NCBI RefSeq assembly: GCF_964340395.1
Contig: NC_135559.1
Coordinates: 6,929,259-6,948,758, forward strand
Source of the DNA: Glandiceps talaboti
Taxonomy: Eukaryota; Hemichordata; Enteropneusta; Spengelidae
Direction of reading: 5' to 3'
Length of the DNA: 19,500 nucleotides
In this document: piece after piece, positions 9,397 through 19,500 of the stretch
Layout of the letters: each line of letters starts with the position of its first letter
Numbering within the stretch: position 1 is the first letter of the stretch
Notes under the pieces: model-generated
Database searches by the model: none
Told to the model about the DNA's origin: nothing
The model's input: only the letters and a program-made list of their open reading frames with translations
Translations under genes and position numbers: made by a program

Positions 9397-10760
9397 CACA
9401 CCCTCTTGCTTGTGAAATGTGAATCTGACCTCATTATGGCCCTGTTGGCGTTGTAAGTATGGCTGTCAATATTCATGATATTGTATGACTTGGATGGGTG
9501 GAAGAAGGGGTCATATGCCGAATATATAGTATACACAGATAAGCTTACAAAACAGAATTTAGATCGGTGACAGGAAATCATGACCACATGTGACACGCTA
9601 TCTCCACTTCATAAAAACTCTCTACTAGTGTGTCAGGCACTCTTCAGCAAACAATGGATATTTTACTAGCACACATCAATCACTTTTCTGGCATTACCTC
9701 AGTATACATATACTGTAGTCTAAGAATGGGTGTTTGACGTAAAAAAATAGTTCAGACCCTTCGTTGGGTGGATCATGACAGTCACACAGTGTCCCCTCAG
9801 CACGCATTTGTGGTAAACGTGTGCCATGAGGACATGCATGTAGTCAAGATCATCCACACCAAGTTATGAATCATTTAGACGGTATTTTAGAAATCAATAC
9901 TAAACACTTTAAATAACTTAACATACACGTAATTCCATAGAGTTAAGTCTTTTACATTTTACGAGATGGTAAACGGTGGAACATCCTCATTCAAACTATC
10001 AGTTGCCACGGTTCTTGATCATGGAAAGGTGTGGGGTCCTTTCATTCTATTGAAAAACTAGATGATAGAAGTTAGTTGTCTGAATTAAAAGAAATATTTT
10101 AAAAAGCTTTAAAGGTTTATTTTAAAAATCCCAAGACTATGCCCTCATTACACAGACGATGAAAAGAAAATGCACAACTACTTGTACACAAAACCATTAC
10201 AAGTTTAGTCCTTTTATTCTTCCTTTCTTTAGTGATGGGTGACTTTTCCGGTTCTCGTTGTGTAATATGTTTATCTATTACTATGGCTAGATCTGGTAAT
10301 GGGATTGTCACCCTCATCTCACCACTGGGTACTAGGTGTAACCGTATAGTTATCCAGTTATACATTGTACACCTTACTATTTCGGGAAAATGTGGTCGGT
10401 GGTGGCCCCAAAAGAAAACATGTTAACATTTCGTGTTTGGGCTAAGTTCGGAGTTTGGTGTTGTGATGTGAAACAACAGAAATTCGACTAGCGTTGTTTA
10501 CCTTATCTATGAATACAAATTATCTTGTGAGAATTTAAGATACCGATTTTGAAAATATCATATTTTAGAACATACTTGCTATCATCGTTTACTGAATTTA
10601 TATAAGATTTGAAAAGTCTGAGGTTCAAATCTGTAGTATTTCATGATAGAAGTATGTTGTACTGTTATTGAAATTCAGAAACTGCCAATGTGATAAAAGT
10701 TTTCCAGACTCAAATCGGTGAACGTTATCTGTATAACGTCACAGTTGAGGAGTAATTATC

Positions 10761-11100
10761 CCAGAGACCTGTCTTGGTGTTAATATCTCAAGAAGCTGTT
10801 CACCAGAGACTTGCTTTGGTATAATTACTATCTCAAAGCTGTAAGCCAGTGACTTGGCTTGGTGTCAATATATCAAGAAGCTGTACATTATTAGAGACTT
10901 GTCTTGGTGTTACTATCTCAAGAAGTTGTGTACCAGAGACTTGTCTTGGTGTTACTATCTCAAGAAGTTGTGCACCAGAGACTTGTCTTGGTGTTGCCAT
11001 CTCAAGACGTTGTGCACCAGAGACGTGTCTTGGTGTTGCCATCTCAAGAAGCTGTACATTAGAGACTTGTCTCGGTTTTTCTATCTCAAGAAATTAACTT
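10761..11100. repeat. 42-bp minisatellite, eight units
   Basis: The units start at 10761, 10803, 10846, 10891, 10933, 10975, 11017 and 11059, with lengths 42, 43, 45, 42, 42, 42, 42 and about 42. The core is ccagagacttgtcttggtgt followed by a variable triplet, then atctcaagaag and a variable 3' end. The last five full units are the most alike, and the first three are more diverged. Since 42 is divisible by three, frames on both strands stay open as 14-residue repeats. These are not supported as genes. Confidence 0.95.
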
Positions 11101-11550
11101 CTTTACACCAAGCCGAGGCAGTCTGAAGGCATATGCACAGAAAATAACTTGTTTTGAATTTGAAGTTACCATAAACACTTCTGCTAAATCTTAGTAAATC
11201 CTATATAAACCTAATGAAGTAATCACAGCCCCACGTCACTTAAAATTAGGAGGATAACCAATTCGATCCACTTAGATTTCAGAGTTATTTCAAATTCAAA
11301 ACAGATTTCCGTTCTTCAAAAGACGTAAGTCTTGGCGTTGAAACAGGATCGATTCGTTAGATTTGAAAGTCAACGAGGAATCTCTGGTCTGATTTCACAT
11401 GTAAGTTGATGTGCGTGTGATGTGTTAACACTTAAAGTAACAACGGCGAGTCTTAGTTACTGTCACAACCTTCTTTGTGTTTAGATACATGTACACGTAG
11501 TAAGACCATGTCAACTTAATTTTATTTGAACACGTAATAATTCCCTCAAA

Positions 11551-11577
11551 TGAAAATAAAATAAAATAAAATAAAAT
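11551..11577. repeat. AAAAT pentanucleotide run
   Basis: This is a short array of about five AAAAT units in AT-rich sequence. Confidence 0.85.
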
Positions 11578-12707
11578 GTACAGCGAATCAAAATTAAAAA
11601 GACAAGTTACATGTCAATTATTTGGGACAAAGCTGTATGTATATATGGAAGGACACACTTTAAGCAGTGTGAAGAAAAGAAGGTGTTTACCCAACTAGTG
11701 ATATTCTTTACCGTTGAGATCTAGTGTTGTGCTCTCTAGTGAACGATGTGTGTGATTCTGCGTCTCTGTGTTTGTATTTACTCGTGTACAGGCTTTAGCA
11801 GCGAGTGTGATATTTCATCAAACTGTTCCCTCAAGCTGGCTTTATTTATGGTGTCCCCTCTAGTTAGCGTTTAAGCTTAGACGTGTGACTCGTTACCCCC
11901 AAGCACCGTACCCTAGCTTGCATCGAACCATTGAATATACGGTGTTTAGGAAGGAGGCAAAGTTTCCTTGTTGGGATTATGTTGAAGATGGAGGAAAGCC
12001 TGACACGCTTTGCTCTCAGATAACTGTATGCTAAAGTCACTCTTACATTCACACTCAGCAAGGGTATGATCAATATCTTCGTGACCTCCCCGGGTCATCT
12101 TCTACCAAATAATTAAATCATTAGGGCCAGGAATGTGTAACTGGGGTGCCAGCATATTGGATATCATCAACTCATTGTTCAGTCAAGCAGAAAAGAAACA
12201 GACACACTCTAAAAATAAAGTGCTAATTAATATCAATGAAAGTCGCCGTGCACACGGTGTATGTGCGAACGAGTTATTACCTAGCAACGACCTTGGTCGC
12301 TGGTCCTCCATTTAGTCAAGCTTCTGTGGACATTGGGCATGGGAAGTCCTGGTTAATAAAGCCTCAGTGATTGCATATAACAGATTTTCCTACTGGTGAA
12401 CTACAGCCAAAATCTAAGAAGAAACATTATTTTTTTTTTTGTTTAAAAACGGTTCCATGTGCTACTGCCCAATTCAACAATTGCAATTTAGTGTAAAAAA
12501 AAAAGTTCCACATTACACTTGCCAAAAGTGCCCATAAATTTGTTGTCTAAACTTAAAATATGCTCAGTACTCTAACGAAAAGGAGATTGCGTTCACAACA
12601 ACAATGTTTTGCCTACCGGCGGGAAGAAATAACAAAAAATAGGCAAGTAGGAAAATTATTTAATCGGCGTTCTTCGGGACGGGTTTACAGTTTCAAATTT
12701 AGATTCA

Positions 12708-12842
12708 GAATTGACATTATATTCATGTCAAAATATGCGACACCAAATTTGTCGAATTGGCATTACATTCATGTCAAAATATGTGACACTAAATTTGTCG
12801 AATTGATACTGGATTCATGTCAAAATATGTAATAACTTTGTC
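12708..12842. repeat. 46-bp tandem triplicate
   Basis: The units are 12708-12753, 12754-12799 and 12800-12842; the third lost about 3 bp. The shared core is ttcatgtcaaaatatg, with gaattg at the unit start and tttgtc at the end. Units 1 and 2 differ by a few bases only. A plus-strand ORF (12560-12832) runs into it, but its end is repeat-derived. Confidence 0.92.
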
Positions 12843-12980
12843 ATGACCAAGGATTGTGTATAAGTTCTTGCTTGTCCAGTGCGAGTCACAACTCCTGCTT
12901 GTGCAACAAGAGGAAACTATAATTTTACGTGTAGACAAATACCACATTCACATCCCGAATAACAGCACCAAACTAACCCA

Positions 12981-12984
12981 CTGT

Positions 12985-13015
<31 letters not shown>
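12981..13015. repeat. GT dinucleotide array
   Basis: This is about 17 GT units with one TATG interruption. In the host transcript it reads CA. Confidence 0.9.
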
Positions 13016-14784
13016 GCATTGATGTATTATAAATTCAGTAAACACATTGATATTGAAACAATACAAATTCGTGTTGCAAGGAAAGTTGGTGTCTGAAACC
13101 GTACTTGTCTGGTTTGACCAAAATTTTACTCGCGTCGCTATTTTTTATCGTCTGTCTCGACAAAAGTTTAAGTTTACTAAATTTTGTTACATTTTAAACC
13201 TTCTAAGAATGCAGATCACACTAAAAGTAGCTGACGCAATGCGAAAATGTAGCAGTGTTGATAAAATTATTGTAACACCAGATAAAATGTAGCAGATAGA
13301 AGATTTTGTCTACTCAAAGTCAGATGAAGATTTACTTCAGGTTTACTAGCTTCTATTGTATGTACCGACGATATAATGAGGTGGTTGCCATCAACTACAT
13401 GTCGATGAAGACTGTGACGTAGATATGTACCGTGACGAGAGAAAACTGAGACGCCATAAATTGACAACAGCTGTAACTACATCACTGACTATAATAACGT
13501 TCAAAGTGTATACATCATACTGTATCTAACAAATTAATAACCTGTCTGTCCAGTAGAAGACCAGTACTACGATCACAACTCTTTAACGTCACTAACATAA
13601 ACGTACATAAGTCAAATCTGTAGATTACCTAATGAAATACAAGTTCACATTTGAAAGTTACGATGCCACACCTTGTTTTGCAGTGGCAAAGGCTCTTTGC
13701 TTAACGGCAACCTATTTTAAGCAGTTCCCGCCAAAAATAATGCGATCAAAATTTTCGTCTGGCAAGAAGATTTTTAAAAAGTTGAAGTTTATTTTGGTCT
13801 GAAATGATGAAGATGGTTAAACATATGATAACTATATCATATTTGATATTGAAAGGTGGTAAAATTAGTGTCAAAATACTCATAAATGGAGTCGATATAT
13901 TTTCAAAGATGTTCACAGGGTGACAATATTCAAAGTTTAAGGACACTTCATGGTAATGGCTCACAAAAATTAGCACATACGGAGTTTCTTGTAACCCTAT
14001 ATATCGTACATCTGAGTTGATTGTGGACAAGGACAGGGCTGTAATCATGGACCAAACTTTGTTTTGAATTCGACAATAATGAAACAAAAGTTTGATTTGT
14101 AATTGGGGTCTTGAAAGTATTCTACCACAAATTGAATAAAACGACGGAAATATCAACGGTGTGTTTTATTTAGATAACATGGGTACTAAACATGTAAAGT
14201 ATAGAACTGCCAAAACGACAACTCATCAAAGAAAACCATCTCAGCTATACCAACAACAGTGACACCTCGTAATGACAGAACGATCTGTGTCGTATTATTA
14301 GCTGCCCGTGACGAGGTCACTGAATGTCTTTGCTGGTAACAATATTTTAATCAGTTCTAACTAGCTGTATAGGCTAGCTGAATAAGACGTCCTCGTGTTG
14401 TCACTTCGTAGGGGACAAAGTTTAGAACTCTCAAGAATTTGTTGTGAACAAACAGCAACTGTCTAATGAGAATAAGATGGTAGAAGAGCTCAAGCTGTCA
14501 CTCCACTTCGACCTCAAAGATGTACGCAATTCCATTAAATTGGAATTAGGGACATCTCACATTTTCACTTCAGATTGCTACACTAATCTTTCTAAACTCC
14601 GACTGTAGTGATTTATCATCGTTGTGAAACACAAAAGCATCATCGTAAAAATATGAACCAGTTTACGGTATTGTACAACATCTCGTTATTATTTTTCGTC
14701 ACGTCATCGCAGAAATATGTTATGGCTTGAGAATGTGATTTATGCACGTATTAATGAAATTCGAAAACAATTATTCTGTAAGAT

Positions 14785-14788
<4 letters not shown>

Positions 14789-14875
<87 letters not shown>
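14789..14875. repeat. TC dinucleotide array
   Basis: This is about 43 TC units with one A interruption near the 3' end. It is the reverse complement of the GA array at 6771-6907 and lies in the same intron. The Leu-Ser ORFs over it are artefacts. Confidence 0.96.
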
Positions 14876-14938
14876 GGGGATGAAACTTTCCTTTTCCTGT
14901 TCCATCACTCAGCTTATACTCTGAATTGCTGAAATATT

Positions 14939-15357
14939 TTGGTAACCAATCACAAACACAGGTTTGTCATGCACAAGTAACCAATCACAAACACCATACC
15001 ACAGATTTGTCATGTTTACAAAGTAACCAATCACAAACACCATACCACAGGTTTATCATGCAGTATGTACAATGTAACCAATAACAAACATTATACCCCA
15101 GTTTTGCAATGTCATGTAGACAGGGTAACCAACCGAAAACAGTATACCACAGGTTAAAATTTTTCATGTGACAAGGTATGCAATCAAAACACTATGCCAC
15201 ATGGCTGTCTTGCGATTTGTACAACCAATCAAAAACGGCATATCGTATGTTTTTGTAGCTGCGTGTAAAATTTAACCAATCAAAAAATAAGCAAATACAA
15301 AAAATACCTGATTGTACAAAGTAACCAATCAAAACCGTAATATCACAGGTTTCAAAA
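14939..15357. repeat. Tandem repeat of about 51 bp carrying CCAAT boxes
   Basis: There are nine degenerate units, each starting with gtaaccaatca or a variant and then containing a caaacaccataccacaggtt-like segment. The CCAAT or equivalent positions are 14946, 14981, 15027, 15078, 15129, 15181, 15225, 15276 and 15325, so the usual spacing is 45 to 51 bp. Six units keep AACCAATCA exactly, matching the NF-Y consensus RRCCAATSR. Units 4, 5 and 6 are mutated in or next to the core. All boxes have the same orientation. Confidence 0.85.
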
Positions 15358-16882
15358 CAAGTCAAAAAGCAACAAGACGAGGCTGGGAAATAAAACTCTA
15401 GACATTTGTAACAGCTACGAAATTTCAAAATCAAGTTGTGTTGTGCCAAAATCTACCGAATGATTATGATTTTGTACACCATTCATTCTCTTTAAGTTTT
15501 AATACAGAAAATGTTTGTATTATGAACACTGTTACAGCTAGATTTGTATATCAATTGCTTGAATTAGGAAGTTAATTACTGGTAAGACACAAGTCCGAAA
15601 TTCATTTTAATTGTGCCAAAATTGTGGAAAAGGTTAAAATTTTGCACGTGTCTAAATTTTAGCGGGAAAGTTGTTGGTGTGATCGCGGAATAGTGGCTGG
15701 TTTGATAGGGGTTAAGAATGCTAAACCAGGTGTGAAGCAATAAACTAGGAAACTAGTTAGCCACAACATGTGACGTAGCTGACTCGGATAAATAGAAGGA
15801 CTCGACCGGGCGTTCACCAATTCACTAGTGTACGTGTGTTGTGACATCAAATGTTATAAATTTGATGTGATGACCAAATATGAAAGACCGTATGAGGGGA
15901 TGATTTACCGATTTCACAGCAATAGACGAAACCACAAGATATAGCACGATCATTTATAGCCGCAAGCCAGAATAACGTTTCCGCTCTCGCAAAAAAAGGG
16001 ACCGTGTTTTACCGTAACTTACCGCAAAGAGGGCTGACGGTTTTACGACGGCAGGACGTTTTGTACTGTATTATAGCATACGGTCTCGTTAAAAATGTTG
16101 AAAAGGTGAACATTTTGTGTAACACGGTTGTGTACTCACTACCCCTCTAGTATTTGAAAGAAAAATAATGCCTGTATGAAGTGGAAGAATTACTTTCCAA
16201 AGAAGTAAGACAATCTCGTATGCATAACAATGGAAGACACGTCTATTTGCAAATCGTATGTTCTCCCAATCAAACATTTGTTTTTGAGTGCTTGCTAGAC
16301 GGTGGCCGGGTTAGGTGCAAATATGTGTTTATCTACTTAATTGTTTACTATTTATTTTTCTATTCTATGCTGTTTTGAAACAGCTTTAGTCGAGCTCTAC
16401 AAATACAGTTAACCGCCATGACAGTAAGGCTGAGTAAGACCCGTCCTGAAATTTGAAATTGAAATGTGCAAACCTTGTTCGATGAAATTTGAACTCGGAC
16501 GTGGCCATTTTTCACAGTTCGTTTATCACGAAGAGGTTAAAATCCGAGACGTTTGGGACAAACACGATAGCATTTTGGATATGTTTTAGCAGTTTTTGAG
16601 TAACTGTTATAACAAAGTTACTGGGGCATTTATATAAATGCAATACTCAGACGACCACGAAATTGTCTCACTGGTATATGTCAAGATACTGTGTAATTGT
16701 AACATGATTGCATTCGTCACATTCTGTTGCCAGTTATGCTTTCGCTTACATTTCCATCTTGGTATGTCCACTTTGTATACGAGTCTGCAGAAGAAGACGT
16801 AATGTCTTTGAAAGATCATGCCTTTTTAACAACACATGTAGAGTGCTGAGATGTTATTTTTTTGTAATCATCGTATAATTCG

Positions 16883-16966
<84 letters not shown>

Positions 16967-16993
16967 ACAACAACAACAACAACAACAACAACA
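16883..16993. repeat. ATC array followed by AAC array
   Basis: About 27 ATC units (16883-16964) run straight into about 9 CAA units (16965-16993). The poly-Met and poly-Leu minus-strand ORF across it is an artefact of the repeat. Confidence 0.95.
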
Positions 16994-17504
16994 TTATAGT
17001 TATGATGGTTAAGGGATATACTACGTTGTCAGTATTGCTATAAATGTCTGTAATATCCTGTCTATCCGAGTATACCATGACATGCCAGCCTTGCAGCCAA
17101 AGATACATTACGAATCCTATAGACAAAACCATAAATCAAATTGTGTAGACTTACAGTTTGGTGTATACGTTTCGGCTGTGGCAATATTTCCTACTCAAAT
17201 CCTATTATTTTCATTCTATATCATACTTTCTTATCATCATCATTTTTCTTTGAGACTTTGGACGTCAAACTAGCGGTTGGCACCGTCAAATGATACAGTG
17301 TAAATAGTCCCTGACTTGACAGAATTCGAAGTTCATTTTGTTCTTGTACTGTTCACGTTGTATGTAATGAAGTCATTCATTATTCTTTCTTTCACCAATA
17401 TAAGTAGATTTCGACAATTTCTGAAATTACAGCCTATAACCTTCGCTAATCGAATTAATTTCAGTTATATAAGCTTATTAGAATTGTTTACCAAAGTCAG
17501 GCTA

Positions 17505-17570
17505 TATGGCTGAAGCTGGTGATCATCAGTTAGTTCCGATGTAACCGTTCGGCAAGTTCGATCCTCATCA
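17505..17570 (+). repeat. Possible decayed tRNA-derived SINE fragment
   Basis: A box-A-like TGGCTGAAGCTGG near 17507 is followed about 45 bp later by a box-B-like AAGTTCGATCC near 17550, the spacing of an RNA polymerase III internal promoter. The surrounding sequence does not fold into a full cloverleaf: the T-arm stem does not pair. I see no clear target-site duplication or simple-repeat tail, so this may be chance. Confidence 0.2.
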
Positions 17571-18720
17571 AGCAAGGATTGTGCTTGCCCGGGTCTCGCT
17601 TACATTGGCAGATATATTGCAGTTTTTTATAGTGTCTAGATATGGGTCCTTATACTGTATGTTGCTTTGTATCAACATTCCGTAAAATGAGTTTTACATT
17701 TCGCGGCTCCAATTCTAAATTATTGTGTCAGCAAAAAGAATATTAGACACTGCTTTAATAGTAGTGACTAGAACACATACGTACGACTACACGGACCTAT
17801 ATACATGTTTTGACTGCAGCGTTGCCAAAAGAACTAACATCGAAAAACTGGATATCATCTCTAAAAACTGGGAGAGGGTAACTTAAAGAATAAGGCTTAC
17901 AGCAAAGGCTGTGCTCAGATCTTGCTCAATTAAGGTGATATATGGCTTACGGTAGAATCAAGCTGAGATTCATTGTTTGTTTAGCAGTAAAATGTAAAAA
18001 TATACGAGAGATGGCACGAGTTTTAAAGGTAGATGTCAGAGTTGGAAAATATACTGCAATATAGAAGAGATTAGCATTTTAAGTGCTGGCAGGATGACAG
18101 ATTGTTTGCTGTATCAGTTATCAGCCTGTCGAAGATCGACCTGATCAGTTCACACAAATTTAAACAATAAAGAAACAAGGAGTTTGTGGTTACGTGCTGG
18201 TGAAAACTGAGCCGTGTTGAGAGAAATGTTATTGGAGCTGATCCATTTTGAACAAGGTGCTAAAATAAATAGAGCAAGTATCGAACAAAATCAAAGCAAA
18301 TAAACATAGCGTAACGCAAACACTTAGCACGTGATTAAATAAACATAAGCACTCGTTTAAGCAAGAGTCAACAAACTGTGATACTCGACTCCACTTCTCG
18401 TGGGATTTACGAGTCTTCGATAAGCTATTCTCAATTTCTATTAACGTCTTTTGCAGGCAACTTGGTGATTTGATACCTACGTTGATTGAATGTGCACTAT
18501 GCTTCATTGCTATAACGATTCCCCTGTATGTCAAGCGCTGAGTAGCCGTGACGAATACATAAGAATAGAAAGCCCATGGCATTACATTGAAGCCGCGGGC
18601 TCTCGTCAGTGGTGTAGAGAAGTAAACGGTTTCAAACGTAAAATACTAGTAGTAGTTGTGAAGTGGTAAACTGTCGGGAATATAGACTAGCTTGCTGTGA
18701 AACAATTGCAATTTACTCAC

Positions 18721-18909
18721 CACGAAACCAGCCCAGAACGGTGTGACAAGAAGAGAGATTTGTGGAGGAATTACAAATGTTGATAAACCGGTAGCAACAA
18801 GGGCGAAGCCCATGATGATCTGGACGACACCGCATATGTTAGCAGCTCGGATAACGCATAGAATGCTCCAGTCTTCTCGCACGGACGACACACTTGTAGT
18901 GCTACTCAT
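18721..18909 (-). CDS. SSPN: Sarcospan-like protein, exon 1 (N-terminus, TM1, start of TM2)
   Basis: This exon has 63 codons and encodes residues 1-63. The ATG at 18909-18907 is the first in-frame ATG after an in-frame TGA at 18945-18943, and it has a G at position -3. Twenty-three polar N-terminal residues (Ser/Thr-rich, with a single Trp14) lead into TM1, a hydrophobic stretch around residues 24-47 that begins NICGVVQ. A short PPQ turn and LLVTPFWAGFV follow; the TPFWAG block is the best family signature in this exon. The exon ends phase 0 at a GTG|GTGAGT donor. Reading past the donor gives only about 20 more codons before a stop, which supports splicing here. A noncoding 5' exon is possible because an AG acceptor-like site lies just upstream of the ATG. 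Confidence 0.85.
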
Positions 18910-19500
18910 GTCATATATACTAGTACACAACACTGTCTTAGTTCAATTTGAAATTTCATGAAATGTGCAAAGACTGGACTTTTAACAGACAGAAGTTCGT
19001 TGTTCAATATTCTTGCTATTAAAGGTTGTACTGGGGACAATAGGTAGCCATTGACTAATGCCTTCAGTGCCCCAGGGACAGGCTTGTTTACTACGTTGTG
19101 CGAATTGTTCTCAATTGAAAATTGCAGTAAATGCGACTATGTCTTGACAGTTGTAGCCAGTATGTGGTACCCACCACTCTCCTGTGTCTGCATCCAGTGT
19201 TGTAATAAATCCCTTCGGTTTATGGTTACATTCACTCCTTCGCCTCAGATGGTCGTCATTAACTTTAAACCGGTGTGAACCTATCGAGTCTGAGGTCTTG
19301 ACCGGTAACGATTTGAATGATTCACCCAAGTTGAAGGTACTGGTTGGTTAGCTGTGTACCACTTACACTGTGTCGCCTTTGCACCTGTGTTGTTTTGACA
19401 GAATGTCTCGACAGCTATTCCTTAATAAATGTACTGAAATCAATTCATCTATAAGACGTAAAGCCATAACTGAGATGCAATAAATGTCTTCGGCGGTGAC
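18910..19500 (-). promoter_or_regulatory. 5' flank or 5' UTR region of the sarcospan-like gene
   Basis: This is sequence upstream of the start codon on the minus strand. It contains the in-frame stop TGA at 18945-18943 that supports the chosen ATG. I see no TATA box at a suitable distance and cannot place a transcription start. A 72-codon open stretch lies at 19329-19111 on the same strand but begins with TTG, is not in continuity with exon 1, and is discussed as a finding. Confidence 0.35.

Noticed and set aside
9336-9596. Minus-strand 86-codon open frame
   Set aside because: It overlaps the second copy of the tandem duplication, has no recognisable motif, and is of a length common by chance.
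11921-11935. Box-B-like GGTTCGATGC on the minus strand
   Set aside because: There is no matching box A at tRNA spacing and no cloverleaf around it.
11864-12073. Open frames on both strands around 11860-12075
   Set aside because: The plus-strand frame has no ATG and the minus-strand frame no recognisable motif. The two overlap and neither has clear splice sites.
13746-14156. Minus-strand 136-codon open frame
   Set aside because: It starts with TTG rather than ATG, is rich in Ile, Phe and Leu as AT-rich noncoding DNA is, and has no recognisable motif or matching splice context.
14985-15449. Minus-strand Trp/Cys-rich ORFs over the CCAAT repeat
   Set aside because: They are irregular repeats with changing unit length and no start context, and are explained by the tandem repeat.
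15430-16120. Three loosely similar segments with gtgccaaaat or gaaaaggt-aa-attttg (near 15440, 15615 and 16095)
   Set aside because: Similarity is short, gapped and AT-rich, and cannot be told from chance by eye.
18229-18582. Minus-strand 117-codon ORF with ATG and a hydrophobic end
   Set aside because: It lies in intron 1 close to exon 1, I recognise no domain, and about one ORF of this length is expected by chance in AT-rich sequence of this size.

Overview
The window looks like animal nuclear DNA, probably from an invertebrate. It is AT-rich, has small coding exons bounded by consensus GT/AG splice sites, has introns of 0.2 to 12 kb, and carries many simple-sequence arrays. The phylum cannot be fixed from sequence alone. 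A marine invertebrate (mollusc, brachiopod, hemichordate or lancelet type) is a guess based on the wealth of tetranucleotide arrays.

One protein-coding gene spans nearly the whole window on the minus strand. I assembled it from five coding exons whose phases agree: 18909-18721, 6680-6609, 1672-1492, 738-599 and 362-27. The joined CDS is 918 nt, giving 305 residues plus a TGA stop. The product has four membrane segments, a TPFWAG motif at the start of the second, and a four-cysteine extracellular loop ending in a CxxxTG motif just before the fourth. I read this as a sarcospan-like (SSPN) member of the CD20-like four-TM proteins; in vertebrates sarcospan belongs to the dystrophin-glycoprotein complex. 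Exon 4 could instead read through its donor for 48 more codons, giving a 242-residue form with a different tail.

The rest is intron plus about 0.6 kb of 5' flank. Intron 2 (1673-6608) holds a promoter-like patch with a palindromic GTCACGTGAC and an NFI dyad, a large CAGA/GTCA array, a TATG array and one unidentified 105-codon ORF. Intron 1 (6681-18720) holds a 137-nt GA array (a CU tract in the transcript) just upstream of the 72-nt exon 2, a GGAT array, a 125-bp tandem duplication, a 42-bp minisatellite of eight units, a 46-bp triplicate, a TC array, a roughly 51-bp tandem repeat carrying CCAAT boxes, and an ATC/AAC array.

I see no rRNA, convincing tRNA, CRISPR array or complete transposon. 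Most long ORFs on both strands come from repeats whose unit length or composition lacks stop codons. The points most worth checking are the possible splicing control of exon 2, the two competing C-termini, and the CCAAT tandem array.
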